DNA of 64,000 nucleotides. Source: Marinobacter maritimus (GTDB taxonomy: Bacteria > Pseudomonadota > Gammaproteobacteria > Pseudomonadales > Oleiphilaceae). Shown piece by piece: positions 15,756-25,434 of the stretch; the stretch's first letter is position 1; each line of letters starts with the position of its first letter. Both the position numbers and the translations under genes were made by a program. Location: NCBI RefSeq assembly GCF_007671675.1, contig NZ_VCGW01000009.1, forward strand, positions 1 through 64,000. The letters run 5' to 3'. The notes beneath the pieces were generated by a model. It did not search any database, had not been told where the DNA came from, and saw only the letters and a program-made list of their open reading frames with translations.

Positions 15756-16735
15756 CCACTGATCGCAGTCAGGAGGTCGGAGCAGAGTTTTCGCATCGCT
15801 CAGTCCTTCTGGACTCGGCGGTCGACTATCTGGTCAGCGATCCCGATGGCAAGTATGTAGATGGCACCTTTGGCAGGGGCGGTCACAGCCAGCTCATTCT
15901 CGGGCGCCTGGGTGTGTCTGGCCAGTTGCTGGGTATCGACAAAGATCCTGAGGCCATCACTGTAGCGGAAGAGCTGGCTGCAGATGATTCGCGATTCGGA
16001 TATTTCCATGGTTCCTTTGCTGAGCTCAGTCGCGCGGTGTCCGAGGCGGGCTGGGGGCAGGTTGATGGCGTGCTGATGGATCTGGGAGTGTCTTCGCCGC
16101 AGCTTGACGATGCATCAAGGGGCTTCAGCTTTATGCGTGATGGCCCGCTTGATATGCGCATGAATCCGCTGCAGTCGCCTAGTGCGGCTGAGTGGCTGAC
16201 ATACGCAGAAGAGCACGATATCGCGAATGTTATCTTTCGCTACGGTGAGGAGCGGTTTTCCCGTCGCATCGCCCGCCTGATTGTTGAACGTCGCAAAGAA
16301 GCGCCGATCGAAACAACGCTCCAGCTGGCTGCGCTGGTCAGCGAAGCGGTACCGAAAAAAGAAAAACACAAACATCCGGCAACCCGCACTTTTCAGGCGG
16401 TTCGCATTTTTATCAATCGCGAGCTCGAAGACCTGGAAGCAGGGCTGCAGGCGTCCGTTGATCGGCTTGCGCCGGGTGGCAGGCTGGTTGTCATTAGTTT
16501 TCATTCTCTGGAAGACCGGCTGGTGAAGCGTTTTATGCGGGATCTCGCTCGCGGCCCAAGGATGCCCAAAGGCATACCTGTGACGGCAGAGCAGGAAGCC
16601 TCGGATTTTCGGTTAATTGGCAAGGCCAGCAAGGCCGGTGCCGGTGAAGTCAGTGAGAATGTTCGTGCCCGCAGCGCTGTTATGCGGGTTTTGGAGCGTA
16701 TCGATAAAAATCAGACATCGCAGGGGAGCGCGTAA
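15752..16735 (+). CDS. rsmH: 16S rRNA (cytosine(1402)-N4)-methyltransferase
   Basis: RsmH (MraW) adds the N4-methyl group at C1402 of 16S rRNA. RsmI, also in this window, modifies the same nucleotide on the ribose. The 327 residues include the SAM-binding start GTFGRGGHS, the conserved DLGVSSPQLDDASRGFSF, MRMNP and the C-terminal VISFHSLEDRLVKRFM, all family signatures. It overlaps mraZ by four bases; ftsL starts two bases after its stop. Confidence 0.97.
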   Translation: MTTDRSQEVGAEFSHRSVLLDSAVDYLVSDPDGKYVDGTFGRGGHSQLILGRLGVSGQLLGIDKDPEAITVAEELAADDSRFGYFHGSFAELSRAVSEAGWGQVDGVLMDLGVSSPQLDDASRGFSFMRDGPLDMRMNPLQSPSAAEWLTYAEEHDIANVIFRYGEERFSRRIARLIVERRKEAPIETTLQLAALVSEAVPKKEKHKHPATRTFQAVRIFINRELEDLEAGLQASVDRLAPGGRLVVISFHSLEDRLVKRFMRDLARGPRMPKGIPVTAEQEASDFRLIGKASKAGAGEVSENVRARSAVMRVLERIDKNQTSQGSA

Positions 16736-16737
16736 AT

Positions 16738-17142
16738 ATGGGCGCCGTAACCATAGAGCCGACGGTAAAGCCGGCCAAGCTGAATAAAGAAAAAGTTCGC
16801 GAGGGTGTTGTTGCCGCCGTCCGGATTTCGCGGAGTGTTTTTAAAGCCACGCGGCAGAAGCGGGTTCTGGTATCGCTGGTTCTGGCTGCACTGCTTGTGG
16901 GTTCATCGATTGGCGTCGTTATTGGCGCCCATGAGAACCGCACGCTGTTCAATACGCTGTCCCAGCTTCAGGCAGAACGTGACAGTTTTCAGGCGGAGTG
17001 GAGTCAATTGCTGTTGGAGCAAAGCTCGATTGGTAGCCATGGGCGCGTGGAGAAGCTTGCAGCAGAGCGCTTCAACATGGTGGCTCCGGGGCGCCAGGAC
17101 ATTGTGCTGGTGCCTTTGATGTCACCGTTGGCGTCCCGGTAA
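16738..17142 (+). CDS. ftsL: Cell division protein FtsL
   Basis: FtsL is a bitopic divisome protein that works with FtsQ and FtsB to activate the FtsWI synthase. The 134-residue protein has a basic cytoplasmic N-terminus of about 40 residues and one transmembrane segment (VLVSLVLAALLVGSSIGVVI). The periplasmic coiled-coil stretch is followed by the typical end HGRVEKLAAERFNMVAP. Its place between rsmH and ftsI is the standard one. Confidence 0.92.
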   Translation: MGAVTIEPTVKPAKLNKEKVREGVVAAVRISRSVFKATRQKRVLVSLVLAALLVGSSIGVVIGAHENRTLFNTLSQLQAERDSFQAEWSQLLLEQSSIGSHGRVEKLAAERFNMVAPGRQDIVLVPLMSPLASR

Positions 17143-17174
17143 TTCACGATAATCACAATCGCAGGGTGATCTGA

Positions 17175-18914
17175 TTGTCCACTCAGGAATCAGCAAGAAC
17201 ATTTGGCCAGAGAGTGGCGGCAGGCTTGAAAGCCTGGCGCTTCGGTTCTGTGCTGGGCGTTTTCCTGGTGGTTGTGTTGGCGCTTGGTTGGCGCTTGGTT
17301 GACTTGCATGTTGTCGACAACGATTTCCTGCGCAAGCAGGGTGATGTTCGCACTATTCGTGTAGAAACCATCGATGCCCACCGTGGAGTGGTCACCGACC
17401 GGTATGGTGAGCCTCTGGCAGTGAGCACTCCGGTGCAGACGCTGTGGGCCAACCCTTCAGAGACAGACCCTGCTGAACCGCGGTTGGCTAACCTGGCGCG
17501 GGTTCTGGACATCAGCGAGGCAAGGCTGCGTGAGCGTCTTGCAACATACGCCGGTCGAGAATTCATTTATCTGCGTAGAAAAGTCCAGCCCGGATTGGCT
17601 GCAAAAGTCATGGAGCTGGATATTCCGGGCATTTATACGCGCCAGGAATACCGCCGTTATTACCCGGCGGGCGAGGTAACGGCGCATGTTGTGGGGTTTA
17701 CCAATATAGACGAACGCGGCCAGGAAGGCATGGAGCTGGCTTACAACGACTGGCTGTCTGGTGAGTCTGGTCGCAAACGTGTGCTGAAGGACAACCGCGG
17801 ACGAATTATCAAGGATCTGACGCTCATCCGGGATGCGGCCCCCGGCCACAACCTTGAGCTCAGCATAGATCTGCGCTTGCAATACTTGGCATATCGCGAG
17901 TTGAAAGCTGTAGTCAGTGCCCATGACGCCCACGGCGGCACTCTCGTCATGCTGGATGTTGAGACAGGCGAGGTGCTCGCGATGGTCAATCAGGGCTCTT
18001 ATAACCCAAATGACCGCAGCCAGTTTGCACCGGAAAACCTACGCAACAAAGCTATCACCGATCTGTTTGAGCCCGGCTCTACCATGAAGCCGATCTCGAT
18101 GGCTGCAGCGCTTGAATCCGGGCAGTACTCTACAAACGCAACGATTGATACATCGCCCGGTTATCGGCGTTTTGGCAGGTTTACGATTCGCGATTATCGG
18201 AATTACGGCGTCATTAGCCTAACCGACATTATCGTTAAATCCAGCAACGTTGGTATCAGCAAAATTGCTACAGAGTTGGGTGGTGACACGATTCGTAATC
18301 TTTACGCCCGACTCGGATTTGGTCAGCCAACCGGTATTGGCTTCCCGGGTGAGGCTGTGGGTGTGTTGCCAGCACGGCCGAAGTGGCGCGCTTCTGAAGA
18401 GGCAACACTGTCCTACGGTTACGGGATGAGTGTGAATGCGCTTCAGTTGGCTCAGGCCTACATGGTAATTGCCAATGGTGGGGTGCGGTACCCGCTGAGT
18501 CTGATGAAGTTGAATGAAAAGCCGGTTGGCGAGAGGGTGCTCTCCGAGCAGGTAACCAGCGACGTAAGAACCATGCTGGGAGAAGTGGTTTCCAGGGGAT
18601 CTGGTAAGCGTGCCCAGCCAGGCTTCTACAGCGCCGGGGGCAAAACCGGAACGGTTCACCTGGTCGGCGCCCAAGGTTATGAAGATAGCCAGTACAAGGC
18701 AATCTTTGCCGGCATGGCGCCAATTGATAATCCGAGAATTGTAACCGTTGTAGCGGTGGATGCGCCCCAGTCTGGCGAATACTACGGGGGCGAAGTGGCC
18801 GCGCCGGTCTTTTCGCGGGTGATGAGTGACGCCCTTCGGCTGCTTAATGTGAAGCCGGAGCTCGAAGTCGGCACTGCAGGCTTGCAAGCAGGAAAGACAG
18901 GGGATAGGGGATAA
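17175..18914 (+). CDS. ftsI: Peptidoglycan transpeptidase FtsI (PBP3)
   Basis: FtsI is the septal transpeptidase, paired with the FtsW glycosyltransferase. It has 579 residues, a single N-terminal anchor (SVLGVFLVVVLALGWRLVDL), a dimerisation/pedestal domain and a transpeptidase domain. The active-site motifs are STMK (Ser302 nucleophile, Lys305), SSN (356-358) and KTG (490-492), nearly the same numbers as in E. coli. A stop codon lies directly before the TTG at 17175, so translation starts at TTG or later; AGGGTGA just upstream serves as RBS. Confidence 0.96.
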   Translation: MSTQESARTFGQRVAAGLKAWRFGSVLGVFLVVVLALGWRLVDLHVVDNDFLRKQGDVRTIRVETIDAHRGVVTDRYGEPLAVSTPVQTLWANPSETDPAEPRLANLARVLDISEARLRERLATYAGREFIYLRRKVQPGLAAKVMELDIPGIYTRQEYRRYYPAGEVTAHVVGFTNIDERGQEGMELAYNDWLSGESGRKRVLKDNRGRIIKDLTLIRDAAPGHNLELSIDLRLQYLAYRELKAVVSAHDAHGGTLVMLDVETGEVLAMVNQGSYNPNDRSQFAPENLRNKAITDLFEPGSTMKPISMAAALESGQYSTNATIDTSPGYRRFGRFTIRDYRNYGVISLTDIIVKSSNVGISKIATELGGDTIRNLYARLGFGQPTGIGFPGEAVGVLPARPKWRASEEATLSYGYGMSVNALQLAQAYMVIANGGVRYPLSLMKLNEKPVGERVLSEQVTSDVRTMLGEVVSRGSGKRAQPGFYSAGGKTGTVHLVGAQGYEDSQYKAIFAGMAPIDNPRIVTVVAVDAPQSGEYYGGEVAAPVFSRVMSDALRLLNVKPELEVGTAGLQAGKTGDRG

Positions 18915-18918
18915 GCCT

Positions 18919-20403
18919 ATGAGCATGACATCTCTCAGCACCTTGTTGCAGGGCATTGTTTCAGTGCCTTCGGTTTTTGACGTAACGATTCATGGTTTGC
19001 AAACCGATAGCCGTGAAATCAGTTCGGGCGATGCATTTGTGGCCTTGGCTGGCGCTGCGACCTTGGCGAACCAGTACGTCGACAAAGCCATAGCCGCCGG
19101 AGCGACCGTTGTGCTCCTGGAGTCAGATAAAGAGTTGGAATGCTCGGAGCACCACGGCGCCCTGATTGTCCCGGTTGTTGGGCTCAAGCAGCTGACAGGC
19201 AAAATTGCGGCCCGCTTTTACGAGCATCCTTCGCGCAGGCTGCGGTTGATAGGTGTTACCGGTACCAACGGAAAGACCTCGGTTAGCCATTACGTGGCCC
19301 AGCTGCTGAGTCAGGCCGGTACGCCCTGCGGCATCCTGGGCACCCTGGGTTATGGCATGCCGGGTGCTCTAAAGAAATCCACACACACCACGCCAGACGT
19401 TGTTCAGATCAATCGGGCATTGTCGGGAATTATTGCCAAAGGCGGCCGTGCGGCGGCCATGGAAGTGTCATCCCATGGCTTGGATCAGGGGCGTGTGGAT
19501 GGTCTGACCATAACGGCAGCTGTCTTTACCAACCTGACGCGGGATCATCTTGACTACCATGGTTCCATGGAAGCATACGGAGCAACCAAGGCACGGCTGT
19601 TTGAACGTGAGGACGTGCATTTTTCGGTGATCAATTTTGATGATCCTTTCGGTCGTCAACTATACGAAAAGCTCGAAGGTAAGTGTGATCGTGTTCGTTA
19701 TAGCCTTCACGAATCCGAGATGGAACTGTGGTTGAAAGACTTCCACCCAACGGACGACGGCTTTGATGCAATAGTCGACGGCGAGTGGGGGCGTTTTGAG
19801 TTCTCGGCGCCTCTTATGGGCAGCTTCAACGCCAGTAATGTGCTCGCAGCAATTGCAACCGTTATGACGCTGGGTGTGCCGGTAGAGCAGGTTCAGCGGG
19901 CGGTGGAGCAACTGACGCCGCCTCCCGGCCGACTGGAACGATTCTCCGGCGCAGACGGAGTTCGTGCCGTCGTGGATTACGCCCATACGCCGGATGCCCT
20001 GGCGAACGCTCTGGCTGCGCTGCGGCCGCACGTAACCGGCAGGCTGATTTGTGTGTTCGGGTGCGGAGGCGACCGGGACAGTGGAAAACGGCCGGAAATG
20101 GCGAAGGAAGCCGAAAAGTGCGCGGATGTCATCGTCGTGACGGACGACAACCCACGAACAGAAAGCCCGGTGGCGATTGTGCAGGATATTCTGCCTGGCT
20201 TCTCCCGCCCGGACTCCGCAACGGTGATTCACGACCGGGCGGAAGCGATTCGCTTCGCTATCAATATGGCCGGGCAAGAAGACCTTGTCCTTATCGCGGG
20301 TAAAGGTCACGAATCCTGGCAGGAGATCGCCGGTCAGAAGCTTCCGTTCAGCGACGCAGCCCAGGTTCGCCATTGGCTGAAGCTCGAAGGAGGTGTCGCA
20401 TGA
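18919..20403 (+). CDS. murE: UDP-MurNAc-L-Ala-D-Glu:meso-diaminopimelate ligase
   Basis: MurE adds the third peptide residue to the peptidoglycan precursor. The ATP loop is TGTNGKTSVSHY, and the MurE motif DNPRTE appears at residues 410-415. The DNPR form is the signature of enzymes that add meso-diaminopimelate, not lysine, so the cell wall is the Gram-negative DAP type. The 494-residue length is normal. Its stop overlaps the murF start (ATGA). Confidence 0.97.
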   Translation: MSMTSLSTLLQGIVSVPSVFDVTIHGLQTDSREISSGDAFVALAGAATLANQYVDKAIAAGATVVLLESDKELECSEHHGALIVPVVGLKQLTGKIAARFYEHPSRRLRLIGVTGTNGKTSVSHYVAQLLSQAGTPCGILGTLGYGMPGALKKSTHTTPDVVQINRALSGIIAKGGRAAAMEVSSHGLDQGRVDGLTITAAVFTNLTRDHLDYHGSMEAYGATKARLFEREDVHFSVINFDDPFGRQLYEKLEGKCDRVRYSLHESEMELWLKDFHPTDDGFDAIVDGEWGRFEFSAPLMGSFNASNVLAAIATVMTLGVPVEQVQRAVEQLTPPPGRLERFSGADGVRAVVDYAHTPDALANALAALRPHVTGRLICVFGCGGDRDSGKRPEMAKEAEKCADVIVVTDDNPRTESPVAIVQDILPGFSRPDSATVIHDRAEAIRFAINMAGQEDLVLIAGKGHESWQEIAGQKLPFSDAAQVRHWLKLEGGVA

Positions 20404-21791
20404 TGCGTGCCTTCGCTCTTTCCGAGGCGTTGCGCTTCACGGACGCCACCTGTGCAGCTTATGGGCTGGACGCCGTCCGATTCGATCGTGTGTCCACGGA
20501 TACGCGGGCTTTGAAGCTAGGCGATCTGTTTGTTGCTCTGCGCGGTGAGAATTTTGATGGCCACAAGTTTTTGTCGACCGCACAGGAGCTAGGGGCGTGT
20601 GCCGCGGTGGTTGATGCATTTGATAGCAGCCTCGATATACCTCAGTTGGTCGTGGTCAACACCGTTCAGGCACTGGCCGATCTTGCCGCGGGCAACCGGG
20701 GCGAGAGTGATGCGAAGCTGATTGCCATCACCGGTAGCAGTGGTAAAACCACCGTGAAAGAGCTGACTGCCGCCATTCTGGTACGTATGGGCGAGACCCT
20801 TGCGACCCGCGGCAACCTGAACAATCACATTGGTGTGCCGCTGACTCTGTTTGGCCTGAAACCGGCACACCACTATGGCGTTATCGAATTGGGTGCCAGC
20901 GGGCTTGGTGAAATTGCCCACACTGTGGCAATCACAAAGCCTCAGGTCGTGATTCTCACGAACGCGGGCCAGGCGCACCTGGAAGGGTTTGGCAGTTACG
21001 AAAATATTGTTCAGGCCAAGGGCGAGATTATTGAAGGTGTTACCGAAAACGGCCTGGTGGTTCTGAACCGGGACGATCCTGCCTTCGATCAGTGGCTTGC
21101 CCGTGCTGGCAAGCGTCGGGTTGTCAGTGTCAGCCGTTTTGGTCACCCGGATGCGGATTACCGCGCTGATACCAAACGACAGTCCACCCGGAAGCCTCAA
21201 ATTGCGGTTGCAGGGCCTGACAGCTGGTCTTGCACGTTCAATCTGTCTTTGGAAGGCGAACACAATATAACCAACGCGCTGTTAGCAATTGCGGCCACCC
21301 GGGAATTGGGCGCGCCGGATACAGCCATTGTTGAGGGCCTGGCTGAAGTTCAGCCGGTGAGCGGGCGCCTGCAAGTAATTAACCTTCCGGGCGCGGTGTC
21401 GGTGATTGATGACAGCTACAACGCTAATCCCGCTTCCATGAAGGCGGCATTGAGTGTTCTCGTGACACGTGAAGGCAAGCGCATTGCGGTTTTGGGTGGC
21501 ATGGGCGAGCTCGGGCCCACTGCTCGTGAGCTGCACAGTGAAATTGGCGCTTTTGCCTTCGAACTGGGTATTGAGCGCCTTCTGACGGTGGGTGTTGGTT
21601 GCGAAGGTTATGCCGACGGTTTTGGTGAAGCGACTGAGATGTATCAAACACACGACGAGGCCGTCAACGCCATCGTTCGCACTATTGAACCGCCTACGAC
21701 CGTGTTGGTGAAAGGATCCAGAAGTGCCGCCATGGACCTCGTGGTGGAAGGGATTAAAAACAAGGTGAATAACGCATGCTGCTCTGGCTGA
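20400..21791 (+). CDS. murF: UDP-MurNAc-tripeptide D-alanyl-D-alanine ligase
   Basis: MurF attaches D-Ala-D-Ala to complete the pentapeptide. The Mur-ligase ATP loop ITGSSGKTTVKEL is near residue 105, and VIDDSYNANPASMKAAL is a MurF-type signature. I start it at ATG 20400, seven bases after a perfect AGGAGG (20388-20393), giving 463 residues; a second ATG follows directly. A frame from 20373 would add nine non-conserved residues inside murE. It overlaps mraY by 16 bases. Confidence 0.96.
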   Translation: MMRAFALSEALRFTDATCAAYGLDAVRFDRVSTDTRALKLGDLFVALRGENFDGHKFLSTAQELGACAAVVDAFDSSLDIPQLVVVNTVQALADLAAGNRGESDAKLIAITGSSGKTTVKELTAAILVRMGETLATRGNLNNHIGVPLTLFGLKPAHHYGVIELGASGLGEIAHTVAITKPQVVILTNAGQAHLEGFGSYENIVQAKGEIIEGVTENGLVVLNRDDPAFDQWLARAGKRRVVSVSRFGHPDADYRADTKRQSTRKPQIAVAGPDSWSCTFNLSLEGEHNITNALLAIAATRELGAPDTAIVEGLAEVQPVSGRLQVINLPGAVSVIDDSYNANPASMKAALSVLVTREGKRIAVLGGMGELGPTARELHSEIGAFAFELGIERLLTVGVGCEGYADGFGEATEMYQTHDEAVNAIVRTIEPPTTVLVKGSRSAAMDLVVEGIKNKVNNACCSG

Positions 21792-22861
21792 CAGAGGTTC
21801 TATCACAATATTTCTCGGCGCTGACGGTGTTTCAGTACCTCACCGTGCGCGGGATTCTGGGAACATTGACTGCACTCCTGATCTCGCTGGTTATCGGGCC
21901 GTTGATGATCCGCAAGCTGAGTCAGTACCAGATTGGCCAGGCGATCCGTGATGATGGACCGCAGACTCACCTTAGCAAAGCAGGCACCCCAACCATGGGG
22001 GGAGCTCTGATTCTGGTATCTATCGGTATCACCACATTACTGTGGGCGGACCTATCCAATCGTTATGTGTGGGTTACCTTGCTGGTGACACTACTGTTTG
22101 GTGCGGTTGGCTGGGTTGATGATTACCGCAAAGTAGTTGAGCGCAACCCTCGCGGCCTGCCTGCGCGCTGGAAGTATTTCTGGCAATCGCTGATTGGCGC
22201 TGCTGCCGCCATCGTGCTGTATTTCAGCTCCGCGCTGCCTCAGGAAACTTCGCTGTATCTTCCGTTTGTCAAAAACGTGTCGCTGACCCTCGGGCCAGTG
22301 CTCTTCATTCTGTTGACGTATTTTGTGATCGTCGGTAGCAGTAACGCGGTGAACCTGACAGACGGTCTGGATGGCCTCGCAATCATGCCTACGGTGATGG
22401 TAGCCGGCGCTCTCGGTATTTTTGCTTACGTATCCGGCAACGTTCAGTTCGCCAACTATCTGTTGATTCCACACTTGCCTGGAACCGGCGAACTCATTGT
22501 GTTTTGCGGGGCACTGGTTGGCGCCGGGCTGGGTTTTCTCTGGTTCAACACCTATCCCGCTCAGGTGTTCATGGGCGACGTAGGCGCACTTGCACTGGGT
22601 GCAGCCCTGGGCGTGGTGGCGGTGATCGTGCGCCAGGAAATCATTCTTTTCATCATGGGCGGCGTGTTCGTGATGGAGACAGTGTCAGTGATTCTGCAGG
22701 TGGCTTCCTTCCGGCTGACCGGTCGCCGGATTTTCCGGATGGCGCCATTGCACCACCATTTTGAACTCAAAGGTTGGCCCGAACCGCGAGTGATTGTGCG
22801 CTTCTGGGTGATCACTGTAATTCTCGTTCTGATTGGCCTGGCCAGTCTGAAGTTGCGATAG
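21776..22861 (+). CDS. mraY: Phospho-N-acetylmuramoyl-pentapeptide-transferase
   Basis: MraY moves the muramyl pentapeptide onto undecaprenyl phosphate, giving lipid I. It is a 361-residue, roughly ten-helix membrane protein. Family signatures seen are KAGTPTMGG, the VDDYRKV catalytic aspartates, NLTDGLDGLA, NTYPAQVFMGDVGALALG and the C-terminal MAPLHHHFELKGW. The start lies inside the end of murF. Confidence 0.97.
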   Translation: MLLWLTEVLSQYFSALTVFQYLTVRGILGTLTALLISLVIGPLMIRKLSQYQIGQAIRDDGPQTHLSKAGTPTMGGALILVSIGITTLLWADLSNRYVWVTLLVTLLFGAVGWVDDYRKVVERNPRGLPARWKYFWQSLIGAAAAIVLYFSSALPQETSLYLPFVKNVSLTLGPVLFILLTYFVIVGSSNAVNLTDGLDGLAIMPTVMVAGALGIFAYVSGNVQFANYLLIPHLPGTGELIVFCGALVGAGLGFLWFNTYPAQVFMGDVGALALGAALGVVAVIVRQEIILFIMGGVFVMETVSVILQVASFRLTGRRIFRMAPLHHHFELKGWPEPRVIVRFWVITVILVLIGLASLKLR

Positions 22862-22876
22862 GAAACCGGACTGATT

Positions 22877-24232
22877 ATGAGTGTCATCACGTCAGATCGT
22901 CGCACCTTAATAGTAGGGCTCGGTAAAACCGGGCTCTCCTGCGTGCGCTATCTGTCTGCCCAAGGGCGTGAAATTGCGGTGGCTGATAGCCGCGAAGCGC
23001 CTCCGGGGTTGAATGACCTGCGTGCCGGGTGGCCGGATGTTCCTGTCTATCTGGGTCAGTTTGACCAGGAACTGTTTGCCGGTTTTAACGAGTTGATTGT
23101 TAGCCCCGGTATTAGCGTAGCTGAGCCGGCCATCGCCCGGGCGGCTGAGCAAGGCGCGTGGATCCGGGGCGATATTGATCTGTTTGCAGAGGCTGCGGAT
23201 GCGCCTGTGGTGGCCATAACCGGCTCTAACGGTAAAACCACTGTCACTACCTTGCTGGGCGAAATGGCCCGGGCTGCCGGTCGCAGAGTTGAAGTTGGCG
23301 GAAATATTGGTACTCCGGCGCTGGATTTGCTTGGCCGGGGCGCTGATTTGTATGTGCTTGAACTCTCGAGTTTTCAGCTGGAAACCACTGCGGAGCTGAA
23401 TGCGCTGGCGGCAACGGTGCTGAACGTCAGTGACGATCATCTGGATCGTTATCCGGACAAGTTGGCGTATTTTCAGGCCAAACAGAGAATTTTCCGTGGG
23501 TGCAAAAATGCCATTGTGAATCTGGACGATGCTCTGAGTACACCCATGGCACGGGACAATCTGCGCTTTAGCTGTTTCGGATTCCATCGGGTCAATCCGC
23601 AAACGTTCAGCACCCGGGAAGATGACCAGGGCCTCTGGGTAACGTTCGGGTTCGATAACATTTTGAATGCCAGCGAGCTCAAGTTGATGGGTAGGCACAA
23701 CCTGAGCAACGTCATGGCAGCGCTGGCGCTGGGCCAGGCAGCCGGATTACCAATGGATGCCATGCAGAAGGCAGCCCGTGAATTTGGTGGATTACCGCAT
23801 CGATGCGAGTTCATACGCCGGTTCAACGGTGTCGATTATATCAACGACTCCAAAGGTACGAATGTCGGAGCCACCGTAGCAGCGATAGAAAGTCTGGCCC
23901 CTGAGGGCGACAGACAAATCGTTCTGATCGCAGGCGGCGAAGGCAAAGGCGCAGAATTTTCGGCGTTGACAGGGCCAATCGGAACCGGATGCAGGGCAGT
24001 CGTACTGATCGGAGCTGACGCGGATCGCATTGCTGAGACTCTGGGGCCGAATCCGCCGGTCTTCCGGGCCGCCTCTTTGGCGGAAGCCGTGAAAAAGTCT
24101 GAAGCGCTTGCTTTGGAAGGAGACAGGGTTCTGTTTTCTCCTGCCTGCGCAAGCTTCGATATGTTCCGGGATTATATTGATCGCGGTGATCAATTCCGCA
24201 CGCTGGTGCAGTCGCTCGGGGAGGTGCTGTGA
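22877..24232 (+). CDS. murD: UDP-MurNAc-L-alanine:D-glutamate ligase
   Basis: MurD adds D-glutamate as the second peptide residue. The 451-residue protein has an N-terminal UDP-binding domain (LIVGLGKTGLSCVRYL), the ATP loop VAITGSNGKTTVTTLL, the GGNIGTPALD motif, and YINDSKGTNVGAT in the C-terminal half. The stop overlaps the ftsW start by four bases. Confidence 0.97.
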   Translation: MSVITSDRRTLIVGLGKTGLSCVRYLSAQGREIAVADSREAPPGLNDLRAGWPDVPVYLGQFDQELFAGFNELIVSPGISVAEPAIARAAEQGAWIRGDIDLFAEAADAPVVAITGSNGKTTVTTLLGEMARAAGRRVEVGGNIGTPALDLLGRGADLYVLELSSFQLETTAELNALAATVLNVSDDHLDRYPDKLAYFQAKQRIFRGCKNAIVNLDDALSTPMARDNLRFSCFGFHRVNPQTFSTREDDQGLWVTFGFDNILNASELKLMGRHNLSNVMAALALGQAAGLPMDAMQKAAREFGGLPHRCEFIRRFNGVDYINDSKGTNVGATVAAIESLAPEGDRQIVLIAGGEGKGAEFSALTGPIGTGCRAVVLIGADADRIAETLGPNPPVFRAASLAEAVKKSEALALEGDRVLFSPACASFDMFRDYIDRGDQFRTLVQSLGEVL

Positions 24233-25434
24233 TGCAGGCAGGACTATCGGCAGCACCCGCACGGACTCAGTGGGTGGGTGAAATACAGCCCCTGGCCGTT
24301 CTTGTGATCACTTCGATTGCTCTGTTGATCATCGGCGTTGTGATGATTTCTTCCGCCTCTATGGATATGGCTGTCGAGGTGATGGGCAATGGTTATCACT
24401 ATGTCATTCGCCAGCTTATATTCGCCGCCATGGGCTGCATGCTTGCACTGGTTGCGGTCAACGTCCCGGTGGCCTGGTGGGAGCGCAGTGGCTGGTTATT
24501 GCTTGGTATCGGTTTGCTGGTTCTGGTTCTGGTTCTTACTCCTATGGGCCGCACGGTTAATGGATCCACTCGCTGGATTCCGTTTGGGTTGTTCAACGTG
24601 CAGGTTTCGGAAGTGGCAAAGCTTTGTCTGATTGCCTATCTGGCGGGGTACGTCGTCCGTCGGCGCGATGAATTACTGAATACCTGGGCGGGTTTTCTGA
24701 AGCCTTTGGCGGTTCTGGGCGTGGCATCTGTGCTGTTGGTTATCCAGCCAGACTTCGGAGCCACGGTGGTTCTTGTTACCGCTGCCGCAGGCATGATTTT
24801 CCTTAGTGGCGTTCGCTTGAGCAGGTTTGTGCCATTGATTGCGACGCTGGTGGTGATCGGCGCCGTTTTGATTCTGACCCAGCCTTACCGCTTGAAGCGC
24901 GTAGTAAGTTATCTCGACCCCTGGAAAGATCAGTTTGATACCGGCTATCAGCTAACCCAGTCGCTAATCGCGTTCGGGCGCGGTGAGTGGGGTGGTGTTG
25001 GCTTGGGTAACTCGATACAGAAGCTGTTTTTCTTACCCGAAGCGCACACCGATTTTATCTTCGCGATTATCGCGGAAGAGTTCGGGTTGTTGGGTTCATT
25101 GATCGTGCTTGGGCTGTTTACCGTGCTGGTTGTAACCGGTTTTGTAATTGCCCGCCGCGCCGAGAAGGCGCATATGCCGTTTGGTGCCTGCTTCGCCTAC
25201 GGCATTACGCTGCTGATCGGGCTGCAGGCCGGTATCAATATGGCGGTCAGCACCGGATTGCTGCCCACCAAGGGACTGACCTTGCCTTTGGTGAGCTACG
25301 GCGGCTCCAGCCTGATGATCAGCTGCGTTTGTATCGGGATTCTGGCAAGGGTTGAGATGGAACGGCTCGACAAGGAAAAACAGGCTACGGAAAAGACCGG
25401 TTCCCGTAAGCGGGTAGGAGCGCGTTATGACTGA
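24229..25434 (+). CDS. ftsW: Septal peptidoglycan polymerase FtsW
   Basis: FtsW is a SEDS-family glycosyltransferase that polymerises lipid II at the septum with FtsI. It is a polytopic protein of about 400 residues. Features include STRWIPFGLFNVQVSEVAKL, QPDFGATVVL, the long periplasmic loop with GRGEWGGVGLGNSIQKLFFLPEAHTDFIFAI (several SEDS signatures), and PTKGLTLPLVSYGGSS near the end. The start is GTG 24229 (GTGA overlap with murD) or the next codon, ATG 24232. Confidence 0.96.
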   Translation: MMQAGLSAAPARTQWVGEIQPLAVLVITSIALLIIGVVMISSASMDMAVEVMGNGYHYVIRQLIFAAMGCMLALVAVNVPVAWWERSGWLLLGIGLLVLVLVLTPMGRTVNGSTRWIPFGLFNVQVSEVAKLCLIAYLAGYVVRRRDELLNTWAGFLKPLAVLGVASVLLVIQPDFGATVVLVTAAAGMIFLSGVRLSRFVPLIATLVVIGAVLILTQPYRLKRVVSYLDPWKDQFDTGYQLTQSLIAFGRGEWGGVGLGNSIQKLFFLPEAHTDFIFAIIAEEFGLLGSLIVLGLFTVLVVTGFVIARRAEKAHMPFGACFAYGITLLIGLQAGINMAVSTGLLPTKGLTLPLVSYGGSSLMISCVCIGILARVEMERLDKEKQATEKTGSRKRVGARYD